A stretch of 33,783 nt of DNA from Chloroflexota bacterium (GCA_016190925.1 JACPPQ010000005.1:1-33783), one strand, 5' to 3'; positions 1-8,143 are shown, counted from the first letter of the stretch. Notes: generated by a model not told the origin, from the letters alone. A program made the numbers and translations.

Positions 1-67
1 ATTCCGACCCCACATCAATCCCGTATCAAGCACGGGACAAGGTTTGGGGCAAGCTTTTCGTCGGAAT
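1..67. repeat. Short intergenic repeat bounded by an 8-bp inverted repeat
   Basis: The segment starts with ATTCCGAC and ends with GTCGGAAT, an exact 8-bp inverted repeat. Between them lies a G-rich stretch with 'caagcacgggacaagg' and 'ggggcaagc'. Similar 'aggacagg / cagggcaag' wording recurs near 6760, 8890, 12370 and 15350, so this is probably one member of a dispersed non-coding repeat family. The left end coincides with the window edge, so the element may be longer. Confidence 0.45.
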
Positions 68-125
68 GGTTATTGGGAAACGGATTGCTTCGAGGGCTAG
101 TGAGACCAACAGGAGAAATCGCATC

Positions 126-1379
126 ATGGGCAAGACTTTAGCCGAGAAGATATTGAGCGAGAAGGCCGGGACCGATGCGCGGGCTGGCGATATTGTCTTT
201 ACGCCGGTAGACCTGGTCTTTATGCAGGATACCACCGGGCCGTTGACCATAAAGCAGTTCGAGGCCGCCGGCTTCGAGCGGCTGGCAAAACCGCAAAAAA
301 CGGTGCTGTTCATCGACCACGCTGCTCCCAGCCCGAGCAAGGAGCTCTCCAACGACCAGATAAAGCTGCGGGAGTTCGCCCAAAAGACAGGCGCCCTCCT
401 GTCCGACATCGGGGATGGAGTGTGCCACCAGATTGTGGCCGAATCCATGGCTAAACCGGGCGATATAATCATCGGCGCCGATTCGCACACGGTATCCGCC
501 GGCGCCCTGGGCGCCTTTGCCACCGGCATGGGTTCCTCCGATGTGGCGGTTGCCGCTGCCCTCGGAAAGACCTGGCTGCGCGTTCCCGAAGCCATTAAAA
601 TAACCGTCGACGGCGAATTCCCTTCCCGCGTGGTGGCCAAAGACCTCATCCTTCATATTATCGGCCGGATTGGAGCCGACGGCGCTAACTACAAGGTCCT
701 GGAGTTCGGCGGCAATGCGGCGGACCGGATGAGCATGTCCCAGCGCCTGACCATTGCCAACATGGCGGTAGAAGCCGGCGCCAAGGCAGGACTTTTCCCT
801 TCCGATAAAGTCACCCGCGACTTCCTGGCTTCCCAAAAGAGGGGAGACCACTTCCAGCCGCTTTCTCCTGATGCTGATGCTACCTACGAACAAAGCATCT
901 ATGTCAATGCAGCCAAACTTGAGCCAACGGTGGCCAGGCCTCACACCGTCGATAATGTTGCGCTCGCCAGGGAGCTTAAGGGCACAAAAATCCAGCAGGT
1001 ATTCATCGGCACGTGCACCAACGGGCGGACAGAAGACCTGGCACTGGCTGCGGAGCTTATGAAAGGCAAGAAACGCCACCCGGACACCCGGTTGATAGTC
1101 GCGCCGGCATCCCGGCAGGTCCTGCTGGAAGCAATCGAGGCCGGATATATCCAGACCTTCATCCAGGCCGGGGCCGTGTTATTGCCGCCGGGCTGCGGCG
1201 CCTGCCTCGGACTGCACCAGGGAATACTGGCCGACGGCGAGAACTGCCTGTCCACCGCCAACCGGAACTTCCAGGGGCGGATGGGCAATCCCATGGCGTT
1301 TATTTACCTGGCAAGCCCGGCTACCGCTGCGGCCACTGCAATCGCAGGTGAAATCACCGACCCAAGGGAGATGGTATAA
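126..1379 (+). CDS. Aconitase / 3-isopropylmalate dehydratase large subunit (LeuC/HacA family)
   Basis: A 417-residue 4Fe-4S hydro-lyase, the normal size for the large subunit of split aconitase/homoaconitase/isopropylmalate dehydratases. The cluster-binding cysteines sit in the GTCTNGR motif (near residue 300) and in PGCGAC (near residue 355); the substrate-site motif GADSHT is near residue 120. The ATG at 126 has AGGAGA nine bases upstream and gives the family N-terminus MGKTLAEKI, so I prefer it to an upstream ATG at 66. The family alone cannot tell aconitase from LeuC. The small subunit, an isocitrate dehydrogenase and a malate dehydrogenase follow, so I infer that it works as aconitase (citrate to isocitrate) in the cytoplasm. 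No leuA or leuB is nearby, which argues against a leucine operon. Confidence 0.9.
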   Translation: MGKTLAEKILSEKAGTDARAGDIVFTPVDLVFMQDTTGPLTIKQFEAAGFERLAKPQKTVLFIDHAAPSPSKELSNDQIKLREFAQKTGALLSDIGDGVCHQIVAESMAKPGDIIIGADSHTVSAGALGAFATGMGSSDVAVAAALGKTWLRVPEAIKITVDGEFPSRVVAKDLILHIIGRIGADGANYKVLEFGGNAADRMSMSQRLTIANMAVEAGAKAGLFPSDKVTRDFLASQKRGDHFQPLSPDADATYEQSIYVNAAKLEPTVARPHTVDNVALARELKGTKIQQVFIGTCTNGRTEDLALAAELMKGKKRHPDTRLIVAPASRQVLLEAIEAGYIQTFIQAGAVLLPPGCGACLGLHQGILADGENCLSTANRNFQGRMGNPMAFIYLASPATAAATAIAGEITDPREMV

Positions 1380-1672
1380 TATATTACAGTTGCTGGTGGT
1401 CCATAATAATCTGGATATGAATGATAATACCGTAATAACCAATAACCAAGATACAAGCACCAAACAAATTCCAAAATACAATAACCAATTATCAAACGTC
1501 ACCCGCATTATCATTTGTTTGGTCCTTCAGCCGAAGGATGAGCATTGGTTGTTGTTTGGCCATTGAGTCCATCCTAATTTTAAGACGATTATTAACTGAT
1601 TGAACACCTGAACACTAACCTCCGTTCGGAGAGCCAGTGGCATAGCCCCCTTGAAACGGGGAAGGTGGTACG
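1380..1672. repeat. 293-bp AT-rich spacer made of repeat debris
   Basis: No gene is seen here. The stretch 1436-1500 is a low-complexity run of 'aataaccaa / accaaacaaa' words. The stretch 1538-1565 carries the opposite-strand version ('attggttgttgtttgg'), so the two could pair loosely. The last 60 bases, to the SD of the next gene, contain 'ccccttgaaacgggg', a small palindrome. Such spacers inside an otherwise tight operon suggest insertion of non-coding repeats rather than a promoter. Confidence 0.4.
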
Positions 1673-2170
1673 ATGATATTAAAAGGAAGAGCAATAAAAT
1701 TCGGTGATGATATTTCCACCGACCATATCACTCCCGGTCGTCTTGCCAACCTGAGAAGCAATTTGCCGGAGCTGGCCAAGCATGTCCTTGAGGATATCGA
1801 CCCTAAATTTGTTTCCCGCGTGAAGCCCGGCGATTTCCTGGTGGCGGGAAGTAACTTCGGTCTTGGCTCCAGTCGGGAGCATGCCGCCCAGGTGCTCAAG
1901 ATAGCCGGGGTAAAGGTTATCCTGGCAAAGTCAGTGGCGCGCATCTTTTTCAGGAACGCAATCAACCTGGGGCTGCCGATAATAATATGCAACACGGACA
2001 AAATCAATGATGGGGATGAGCTTGAGATAGACCTGGAAGCGGGCACTGTTAAAGACCTGACCAATGGCAACCAGGTTTTCTTCGGCAAGATTCCGGAGGT
2101 GATGCTTCGCATCCTGAACGAGGGCGGCCTGATTCCTTATATTCAGAAACACGGCGATTTTAAAGTGTAG
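1673..2170 (+). CDS. Aconitase / 3-isopropylmalate dehydratase small subunit (LeuD family)
   Basis: A 165-residue swivel-domain subunit, the size seen in the archaeal-type split enzymes. It begins with MILKGRAIKFGDDISTDHI, where the family's DDISTD substrate loop is near residues 12-18. The GSNFGLGSSREHA motif near residues 59-71 is the other diagnostic signature and binds the substrate carboxylates. The ATG is preceded by a G-rich SD-like stretch (GGGGAAGGTGG). It pairs with the large subunit upstream, although 293 bases of repeat-like spacer separate the two. It should form the heterodimer that isomerises citrate/isocitrate (inferred from context) or isopropylmalate. Confidence 0.9.
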   Translation: MILKGRAIKFGDDISTDHITPGRLANLRSNLPELAKHVLEDIDPKFVSRVKPGDFLVAGSNFGLGSSREHAAQVLKIAGVKVILAKSVARIFFRNAINLGLPIIICNTDKINDGDELEIDLEAGTVKDLTNGNQVFFGKIPEVMLRILNEGGLIPYIQKHGDFKV

Positions 2171-2218
2171 AACATTCCTCTTCTGACTTCTGGCTACTGA
2201 CTACTCAAGAAAAGACTT

Positions 2219-3301
2219 ATGACCTATAAAGTTACACTAATCCCCGGCGACGGCACAGGCCCTGAAATCACCGAGGCCACCAGGCGAGTCCTCGAGGCGA
2301 CAGGCGTCGGTTTTCAATGGGAGATAGCCTATGCCGGCATTGTGGCTCAGAAGAAATTCGGCGATGTGCTTCCCGATTCCACCCTCGAATCAATCAGGCG
2401 GAACAGGGTGGCGCTAAAGGGCCCTGTTACCACGCCGGTAGGCGAAGGCTTCAGGAGCGTCAACGTGGGCCTGCGCAAGGAACTCGACCTCTACGCCTGC
2501 CTGCGTCCCTGCAAGCTGTACCCCGGCATTCTCTCCCCATTCAAAGACGTAGATATCGTGGTGGTCAGGGAGAACACGGAAGACCTCTACGCAGGCATCG
2601 AGTTCGAGCGCGGAGCTCACGAAACCTCTAAACTCATAAAGCTAATTGATGATACTGGCCGAGGACCGGTCAGAGAGGACTCCAGCTTCAGCATCAAGGT
2701 GATTTCGGAGGCGGGCAGCCGCAGGATTGTGAAGTATGCCTTCGAATACGCCCGTGCCTACCGCAGGAAGAAAGTTACCGCGGTGCACAAAGCCAACATT
2801 ATGAAATTCTCCGACGGGCTGTTCCTGGAGGTTGCGAAAGATGTTGCCAGGGAATACCCTGACATCGAGTTCAATGATATAATCGTGGACAACCTGTGCA
2901 TGCAGCTAGTGCGCAGGCCGCAGCAGTTCGATGTGCTGGCGCTGCCCAACCTTTACGGCGACATTGTGTCCGACCTCTGCGCCGGGCTGGTGGGCGGGCT
3001 GGGGGTGGCCCCCGGCGCGAACCTGAACGAGGAACTTGCTGTGTTTGAGGCAACGCACGGCAGCGCACCCAAATACGCAGGACAGAACAAGGTCAGTCCC
3101 ATGTCCATGATGCTCTCCGGGGTGATGATGCTGCGGCGTCTGGGGGAGCAGGAGGCGGCTGACAATCTCGAAAACGCTATTGCGGCGGTCATCGCTGAGG
3201 GAAAGGACGTTACCTACGACCTGAAGCCGGGCGGGGTGGGGGGCGTCGGCACTTCTCAAGTGGCCGATGCCATAATCAGGAAACTGCAAGCGTTGAAATA
3301 A
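2219..3301 (+). CDS. Isocitrate dehydrogenase, NAD-type (isocitrate/isopropylmalate dehydrogenase family)
   Basis: A 360-residue beta-decarboxylating dehydrogenase. The N-terminus carries IPGDGTGPEI, and the family motif VVRENTEDLYAGIEFE lies near residues 103-118. The catalytic Lys is in AVHKANIM near residue 190, and metal-binding Asps lie in DNLCMQ and YGDIVSDL. The wording 'RENTEDLYAGIE' and 'SIKVISEAGSRRI' matches mitochondrial-type NAD isocitrate dehydrogenase better than LeuB, which usually has RELTGGIYFG. Cofactor choice is inferred from family, not proven. It sits 48 bases after the dehydratase small subunit, in the same operon, and would convert isocitrate to 2-oxoglutarate in the cytoplasm. 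The SD is weak (AAGAAAAGA). Confidence 0.92.
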   Translation: MTYKVTLIPGDGTGPEITEATRRVLEATGVGFQWEIAYAGIVAQKKFGDVLPDSTLESIRRNRVALKGPVTTPVGEGFRSVNVGLRKELDLYACLRPCKLYPGILSPFKDVDIVVVRENTEDLYAGIEFERGAHETSKLIKLIDDTGRGPVREDSSFSIKVISEAGSRRIVKYAFEYARAYRRKKVTAVHKANIMKFSDGLFLEVAKDVAREYPDIEFNDIIVDNLCMQLVRRPQQFDVLALPNLYGDIVSDLCAGLVGGLGVAPGANLNEELAVFEATHGSAPKYAGQNKVSPMSMMLSGVMMLRRLGEQEAADNLENAIAAVIAEGKDVTYDLKPGGVGGVGTSQVADAIIRKLQALK

Positions 3302-3308
3302 ATTCCAA

Positions 3309-3612
3309 GCAAGTTCAAAGCTCAAAAATCAAAGCTACAACTTAAAAGTCAAAACTTACAGGATAAAGAAAGAGCAGTCAATCAATTAGCTAGTGCGCGA
3401 CAGGTGAATTGATGCCAGATTGATAGGTGTTTCCCTCTGTCATTCCCAGTCCGCCTGAGGCGGAGGAATCCATGAAGCCAATAGCCTGGATTCTCCGCCT
3501 ACGCGGAGAATGACAATACCATGGGTAAGGTGATTAGCTATTAGCCTGACAGGACTCTAGATTTTTAGCTTTTTCGTTGTGGTTCTAACTTTTGACTTTT
3601 GCCTTTTGAGTT
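3309..3612. repeat. Nested inverted-repeat region between the isocitrate and malate dehydrogenase genes
   Basis: The outer arms are AT-rich: 3310-3356 has words such as 'aaagctcaaaaatcaaag' and 'aaaagtcaaaact', and 3556-3612 carries the same words on the opposite strand. Inside them is a compact palindromic element at 3439-3514. A further copy of the 'aactcaaagctcaaaaagc / aaaagtcaaaac' arm is present at 15247-15300. No gene is seen in this 300-base gap. Confidence 0.5.
3439..3514. repeat. 76-bp palindromic REP/MITE-like element
   Basis: It begins GTCATTC and ends GAATGAC, with internal palindromes CCGCCTGAGGCGG at 3451-3463 and CTCCGCCTACGCGGAG at 3493-3508. Together these would fold into a cruciform or a long RNA hairpin. 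The terminal inverted repeat and the double internal hairpin are typical of small non-autonomous palindromic elements. Part of the wording ('cgcctgaggcgga') recurs at 6801-6811. Confidence 0.6.
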
Positions 3613-3617
3613 TCCGT

Positions 3618-3634
3618 AAAGGAGGCCGACCATC
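3618..3634 (+). promoter_or_regulatory. Strong ribosome binding site deciding an ATC start for mdh
   Basis: AAAGGAGG at 3618-3625 is a near-perfect Shine-Dalgarno sequence. An in-frame TAA at 3617-3619 overlaps its left end, so translation must begin downstream. The ATC at 3632 lies six bases after the SD. The first canonical start (GTG 3653) is 27 bases away and would remove the first beta strand. Confidence 0.6.
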
Positions 3635-4561
3635 AATAGTAAAATTACTATCGTGGGAGCGGGCAACGTGGGCGCGACCTGTGCCCAGCGGATTGTCGAG
3701 AAGGGCTACGCCGATGTAGTCCTAGTGGACATCATCGAGGGACTGCCACAGGGCAAGGCGCTCGATATTCAGCAATCGGCGTCCGTCATCGGGTTTGATA
3801 CCCGCATCACCGGCACCAACGGATATGAGGAGACGGCCGATTCAGACATCGTCGTTATCACTTCCGGCATAGCCAGAAAGCCGGGCATGAGCCGGGACGA
3901 CCTGCTGCGGGTAAACGCGGACATCGTTTCCAGTGTGGTCAGGAACGTGGTAAAGCATTCACCCGAGTGTATTATCATCAGCGTGACCAACCCGTGTGAT
4001 GCCATGACCTGGCTGGCCCTGCGCACCAGCGGCTTCCCCAGGAACAGGGTTTTCGGTCTATCGGGTGTCCTGGATGGCGCGCGGTTCGCCAGCTTCATTG
4101 CCGATGAGCTTAAGGTATCGCCGAAAGATGTATCCCCATGCATTATGGGGCAGCACGGGGAGCAGATGGTGGTCATTCCCAGGCTTACCACAGTCAAAAG
4201 CAAACCCCTGACTGAGCTCCTGCCTCCAGACACCATAAAGAGGCTGGTGGAGCGGACTATCAACGGCGGCGCCGAAATTGTGGGGCTGCTCAAGACCGGA
4301 AGCGCTTTCTATGCCCCTTCTGCAGCCGTAGCCCGCATGGCGGAAGCGGTAGTCCTGGATAAGAAAGAAGTCCTCTGCTGCGCCGCCTATCTCGAAGGGG
4401 AATACGGTATCAGGGACACCGTGTTAGGCGTGCCGGTGAAGCTGGGCAGGAAGGGCATCGAGCAGATAGTTGAGCATAAGCTGACGCCCGATGAAAAACA
4501 GGCTCTTCATAGTTCGGCAGAGGCGGTGCGGAAGCTGGCGGAGGAAATGAAGCTGGCATAA
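3632..4561 (+). CDS. mdh: Malate dehydrogenase (LDH/MDH family), probable ATC start
   Basis: About 309 residues, the usual size for the LDH-like malate dehydrogenases. From the ATC at 3632 the N-terminus would read (M)NSKITIVGAGNVGA, a complete Rossmann first strand and glycine loop. Starting at the GTG at 3653 would cut off KITI. Visible catalytic features are VTNPCDAMTW (NAD and substrate site), an Arg in the GIARKPGMSRDDLL loop, and the catalytic His in IMGQHGEQMV. The active-site loop has the ARKPGMSR pattern of malate rather than lactate enzymes. It is the last gene of the TCA-type cluster and interconverts malate and oxaloacetate with NAD(H) in the cytoplasm. It is separated from the isocitrate dehydrogenase gene by a 300-base repeat region. 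Confidence 0.92.
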   Translation: MNSKITIVGAGNVGATCAQRIVEKGYADVVLVDIIEGLPQGKALDIQQSASVIGFDTRITGTNGYEETADSDIVVITSGIARKPGMSRDDLLRVNADIVSSVVRNVVKHSPECIIISVTNPCDAMTWLALRTSGFPRNRVFGLSGVLDGARFASFIADELKVSPKDVSPCIMGQHGEQMVVIPRLTTVKSKPLTELLPPDTIKRLVERTINGGAEIVGLLKTGSAFYAPSAAVARMAEAVVLDKKEVLCCAAYLEGEYGIRDTVLGVPVKLGRKGIEQIVEHKLTPDEKQALHSSAEAVRKLAEEMKLA

Positions 4562-4582
4562 TACCTCACTGCGAACCCGCAG

Positions 4583-5344
4583 CTATTTAGCCAGGATTCC
4601 ACCGTCCACAACCATAGCATGCCCGGTAACAAACGAAGCCGCATCCGAGCAAAGCCAGACCACTGCCTGTGCGATTTCTTCCGGTGTGCCCAGACGCCCG
4701 ATTGGCAGCCTGGTCTTACTCTCTTCCTCTACTGCAGGGCTGTGCTCGAAGATACGCTCGACCAGGGCCGTGCGAGTGAGGCCGGGGCACACGGCATTGA
4801 TGCGAAGACCGTTTCTGGCATAGTCCAGGGCCGCCACTTTGGTCAAACCAACGACGCCGTGTTTGCTGGTGACGTAGTCCGCGCGCCTCTCCCTGCCACG
4901 CAATCCGGCCACCGAAGCCGTGTTGACAATAGCGCCCTTACCTTGCTTGAGCATCTGCGGAATCTCGTACTTCAGGCACAGCCACACGCCTTTGAGATTG
5001 ATGTTCATAAGCCGGTCCCATTCTTCCTCACTCAAATCAGCGGTCAACTTGAGCGCAGTTTCGACACCGGCGTTGTTGTGTGCGCAGTCCAGCCTTCCGA
5101 AGGTGGCTACAGTCTTATCGACCATCGCTTGTACTTCAGCCGACTTCGACACATCGGTCTTGATGAAGAAAGCATCACCACCGCTTTCCTTGATGAGTCG
5201 CACCGTCTCCTCGCCACCCCTGGAATCGACATCAACTACCACCACTTTTGCCCCTTCTCTGGCGAATGCCAGCGCCGAAGCCCGGCCGATGCCGGAGCCT
5301 GCGCCGGTCACCAGGACAACCTTGCCTTCAAACTGACCTGCCAT
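4583..5344 (-). CDS. Short-chain dehydrogenase/reductase (SDR family)
   Basis: A 253-residue classical SDR. The cofactor motif TGAGSGIG is near residue 13, NNAG near residue 89, and a catalytic Ser (NTASVAG) is followed by Tyr-Lys in YVTSK near residues 155-159. The C-terminal MVVDGG is also typical. The start at ATG 5344 has AAAGGAGG eight bases upstream, so the in-frame extension to 5422 is rejected. An Asp-rich loop after strand 2 (VVDVDSRG) suggests NAD(H). The substrate cannot be read from sequence; FabG-like or secondary alcohol dehydrogenase roles are both possible. It converges on mdh with a 21-base gap and diverges from the MFS gene. Confidence 0.88.
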   Translation of the reverse strand: MAGQFEGKVVLVTGAGSGIGRASALAFAREGAKVVVVDVDSRGGEETVRLIKESGGDAFFIKTDVSKSAEVQAMVDKTVATFGRLDCAHNNAGVETALKLTADLSEEEWDRLMNINLKGVWLCLKYEIPQMLKQGKGAIVNTASVAGLRGRERRADYVTSKHGVVGLTKVAALDYARNGLRINAVCPGLTRTALVERIFEHSPAVEEESKTRLPIGRLGTPEEIAQAVVWLCSDAASFVTGHAMVVDGGILAK

Positions 5345-5433
5345 GATAAGACCTCCTTTTGAAGCCAGTAATCCGTGATTCACAAGATAAAACAGTCTAT
5401 CACACCAGGCGGGAAATACCAACCCGATAGGTG

Positions 5434-5442
5434 TGCTATAAT
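5434..5442 (+). promoter_or_regulatory. Extended -10 promoter element upstream of the MFS gene
   Basis: TGC-TATAAT at 5434-5442 is a perfect consensus -10 with the TGn extension. No good -35 is seen, which is usual for extended -10 promoters. It lies 46 bases before the transporter ATG at 5489. Confidence 0.45.
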
Positions 5443-5488
5443 CAACTTTAACGTTCGAGGGGTAAGGTTGAACTGAAGCTGTGAAACC

Positions 5489-6697
5489 ATGAAAACACGG
5501 TTTTTTTACGGATACGTCATAGTTGCGCTTGCCACCTTCGTCATGTTCATAATGGCAGGGGGAATGTACAGCTACGGGGTCTTCTTCAAACCTCTGTCAG
5601 AAGAGTTCGGCTGGTCCAGGGCTATAACCGCAGGCGCCCATTCGATGTTCCTCCTCCTTATCGGTGTCTTTTTCATCCAGACAGGCAGGCTGGTGGACAG
5701 ATTCGGCCCGAGGCGCGTGGTAACGGTGTGCGCCGGTTTTTCAGGCCTGGCGTATTTGTTGATGTCCCGCATTAACGAATCTTGGCAACTCTATCTTTTC
5801 TGGGGACTGATAGCGGCTATCGGACAAAGCGGCGGTCTTATCCCGATGATGTCCACCATGACAAGATGGTTTGTGAAGAGAAGAGGGCTGATGACCGGCA
5901 TCGTTGCTTCCGGGGCCGGGTTGGGGAACATGGTTATGCCGCCGGTAGTCAGTAAACTCATCGAAATTTACGATTGGCGGACCACATATCTCATAATGGC
6001 AGTTGCCATCTGGGTACTGGTCATTGGAGCGGCACAGTTTCTGAAGCGCGACCCGGAGAAAGTAGGGCAGTTGCCCGATGGCGACACCACAAGAATAGAA
6101 GCGGTTGAGGCGCAGCAGGTTACAGGCTCTTCCCGCCGGGAAGCGCTCCACAGCGGCAGGTTCTGGATGCTGGTGGCGGCGATTTTCTGTTTCGGCTTCT
6201 TCATGCATTCCATTTTTGTGCACATCGTTCCCCATGCCAGGGATATGGGAGTCGAGCCTGTCGCCGCTGCCGGCGTCCTCGCCACTATCGGCGGGCTGAG
6301 CACCACCGGCAGAATCTTTATGGGCGGCGTCGGCGACAGGACTGGCAGCAAAAAAGCGATGGTGATTTGCTTCGCGCTGGCGCTGGTCTCCTTGCTCTGG
6401 CTGCAAATAGCCGCACAACTGTGGATGCTGTACCTGTTCGCGATTGCCTTCGGCTTTGCTACCGGAGGCATGGTCTCACTCGAGTCTGCCATCATCGCCG
6501 ACCTTTTTGGGCTGAAGGCGCATGGCGGAATCTTCGGGATGGTACACTTCGGTGTTACGGCGGGGGGTTCGCTGGGCACATTCCTGAGCGGAAGGTTGTA
6601 TGACCTCACCGGCGGCTATCAACTGATATTCTGGGTCTATGCCGCGCTCAGCTTTATCAGCCTTGTGCTGCTGCTGGCGCTGAAGCCACCCCGTTGA
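5489..6697 (+). CDS. MFS transporter, monocarboxylate / oxalate-formate antiporter-like
   Basis: A 402-residue integral membrane protein with about 12 hydrophobic segments split by a central loop (roughly residues 190-220). The N-terminus, YGYVIVALATF followed by YSYGVFFKPLSEEFGWSR, is the signature of the MFS group that includes oxalate/formate antiporters and monocarboxylate transporters. The loop between helices 2 and 3 (GRLVDRFGPRRV) is the MFS motif A, and GRIFMGGVGDRTGSKKAM is its second-half equivalent. The substrate is probably an organic acid (inference). It is a single-gene unit, divergent from the SDR, with its own extended -10 promoter. Confidence 0.9.
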   Translation: MKTRFFYGYVIVALATFVMFIMAGGMYSYGVFFKPLSEEFGWSRAITAGAHSMFLLLIGVFFIQTGRLVDRFGPRRVVTVCAGFSGLAYLLMSRINESWQLYLFWGLIAAIGQSGGLIPMMSTMTRWFVKRRGLMTGIVASGAGLGNMVMPPVVSKLIEIYDWRTTYLIMAVAIWVLVIGAAQFLKRDPEKVGQLPDGDTTRIEAVEAQQVTGSSRREALHSGRFWMLVAAIFCFGFFMHSIFVHIVPHARDMGVEPVAAAGVLATIGGLSTTGRIFMGGVGDRTGSKKAMVICFALALVSLLWLQIAAQLWMLYLFAIAFGFATGGMVSLESAIIADLFGLKAHGGIFGMVHFGVTAGGSLGTFLSGRLYDLTGGYQLIFWVYAALSFISLVLLLALKPPR

Positions 6698-6899
6698 AGC
6701 AAAACCAAAGTACCAGGCACCTGTCTCCGCCGAAGGCTACGACAGGCAAGCCAAATCCCTTTCGGCAGGCTCAGGGCAAGCCTAAATAATTTGTCATGCG
6801 CCTGAGGCGGACTCGCGAACGATGAAAATATTGCCCTGGCGTGTGGAAAGTCCCCATCCAAGCATAGTATTATAGTGCAGGATTCCTAAGTAAAACCCT
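6698..6899. repeat. Intergenic repeat debris between the MFS gene and tgt
   Basis: No gene is seen. 'tttcggcaggctcagggcaag' at 6760-6780 and 'cgcctgaggcgga' at 6801-6811 are words found again elsewhere in this window (8885-8935, 3451-3463). A TATTAT at 6868-6873 might be a -10 for tgt, but no matching -35 is seen. Confidence 0.4.
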
Positions 6900-6900
6900 A

Positions 6901-6918
6901 AAAGGAGATACGTTAATC
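6901..6918 (+). promoter_or_regulatory. Ribosome binding site deciding an ATC start for tgt
   Basis: AAAGGAGA at 6901-6908 is followed after seven bases by ATC at 6916, in frame with tgt. No ATG, GTG or TTG occurs in this frame between the stop near 6865 and the GTG at 7003, which is about 100 bases from the SD and inside the conserved protein. Confidence 0.65.
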
Positions 6919-8091
6919 ACCACTTCCCACACCCTCAACCTCATATCAACAGACACCAACACCGCAGCCCGCGCCGGAGAGCTAATTACGCAGCACGGGA
7001 AAGTGCCCACGCCGGTCTTTCTGCCTGTGGGCAGCCAGGCCACGGTCAAGACGCTCATTCCGCAGGAGCTTAAAGACATCGGTGTCAGGATGGTGCTGGC
7101 CAATGCCTATCATCTCTACCTCAGGCCCGGGGTCGAGGTGGTGGAGAAGCTCGGCGGGTTGCATAAGTTCATGGCCTGGGACGGGGCTATCCTTACCGAT
7201 AGCGGCGGCTTCCAGATTTTCAGCCTGGCGTCCCTGCGTCGCGTCACTGATGACGGTGTCCTGTTCCGCTCCCACATCGACGGCAGCGAGCACTTCATCA
7301 CCCCTGGGCTTGCCATCCAGTACCAGGAAGCCCTCGGCGCCGATGTGAGCATGGTGCTGGACGAGTGCGCTGCCCACGATGAGCCTTTCGATAAGGTCAA
7401 GGAAGCAATGGAAAGGACGCACCTCTGGGCTGAAAGGTGCCTTAAAGCTCACAAACACCCCGGCCAGTCCCTGTATGCCATCGTGCAGGGAGGCACATAT
7501 CCGGAGCTGCGCCGACAATCCGCCACATATCTGACTTCGCTGGGGTTCTCCGGCTATGCCATCGGCGGGTTGAGTGTCGGAGAGCCGAAGGAACTCACCT
7601 TTTCCATGCTTGAGCAGACTGTGCCGCTATTACCTCAGGATAAACCACGCTACCTCATGGGGGTAGGCTCTCCGGAGGACATAGTGGAGGGAGTGGCGAG
7701 GGGAATCGATATTTTCGATTGCGCCATGCCCACCCGTGTGGCGCGTAACGGCGCTCTTTATACCTGGGAGGGCAGGCGCAACATCCGCAATGCCGCCTAC
7801 AGCCGGATGGAAGCGCCGGTCATGACAGTGTGCGGTTGCTATACCTGCCGCACCTTCTCCGCGGCCTATCTGCACCACCTGTTCAAGAGCGAGGAGCTTC
7901 TGGCTTACCGCCTGGCAACCATCCACAACCTGAGCTTCATGAGCGAGCTGATGCGGCGTATAAGAGAATCCATCGTTAGTGGCACCTTCGAGGCCTTTAA
8001 GAATGAGTTTCTGGCAAGCTACACACCTACCGACGAGCAGGTGCGGCTGACCCAGAAGCAGAAGTGGCTGAAAGCACGGCGACAGGGTTGA
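6916..8091 (+). CDS. tgt: Queuine/preQ1 tRNA-guanine transglycosylase (Tgt), probable ATC start
   Basis: From the ATC at 6916 the product is 391 residues, a normal Tgt length. It exchanges guanine 34 for preQ1 in GUN-anticodon tRNAs. The active-site Asp is in LTDSGGFQ near residue 95. The nucleophile Asp lies in DIFDCAMPTRVARNGALYT near residue 270. The zinc site is CGCYTC followed by a His in the IHNL region. Starting at the GTG at 7003 would delete the first beta strand (residues before PTPVFLPVG), which homologues keep. This is the standard tRNA enzyme, not the DNA-modifying DpdA paralogue. It stands alone, with 6698-6899 repeats upstream. Confidence 0.93.
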   Translation: MTTSHTLNLISTDTNTAARAGELITQHGKVPTPVFLPVGSQATVKTLIPQELKDIGVRMVLANAYHLYLRPGVEVVEKLGGLHKFMAWDGAILTDSGGFQIFSLASLRRVTDDGVLFRSHIDGSEHFITPGLAIQYQEALGADVSMVLDECAAHDEPFDKVKEAMERTHLWAERCLKAHKHPGQSLYAIVQGGTYPELRRQSATYLTSLGFSGYAIGGLSVGEPKELTFSMLEQTVPLLPQDKPRYLMGVGSPEDIVEGVARGIDIFDCAMPTRVARNGALYTWEGRRNIRNAAYSRMEAPVMTVCGCYTCRTFSAAYLHHLFKSEELLAYRLATIHNLSFMSELMRRIRESIVSGTFEAFKNEFLASYTPTDEQVRLTQKQKWLKARRQG

Positions 8092-8143
8092 AGCTGCTTT
8101 TCATTTCTACCCAACTAACAGACATTCGCTGGCGTGGGATTCC

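Noticed and set aside
138-1079. Long antisense reading frame over the dehydratase gene
   Set aside because: Codon-bias shadow of a well-supported gene on the other strand.
6916-8091. tgt as DpdA of a 7-deazaguanine DNA-modification system feeding the defence island
   Set aside because: It has the full standard tRNA Tgt motifs and zinc site, lies about 10 kb from the island, and no queC/queD/queE or Dpd genes are present.
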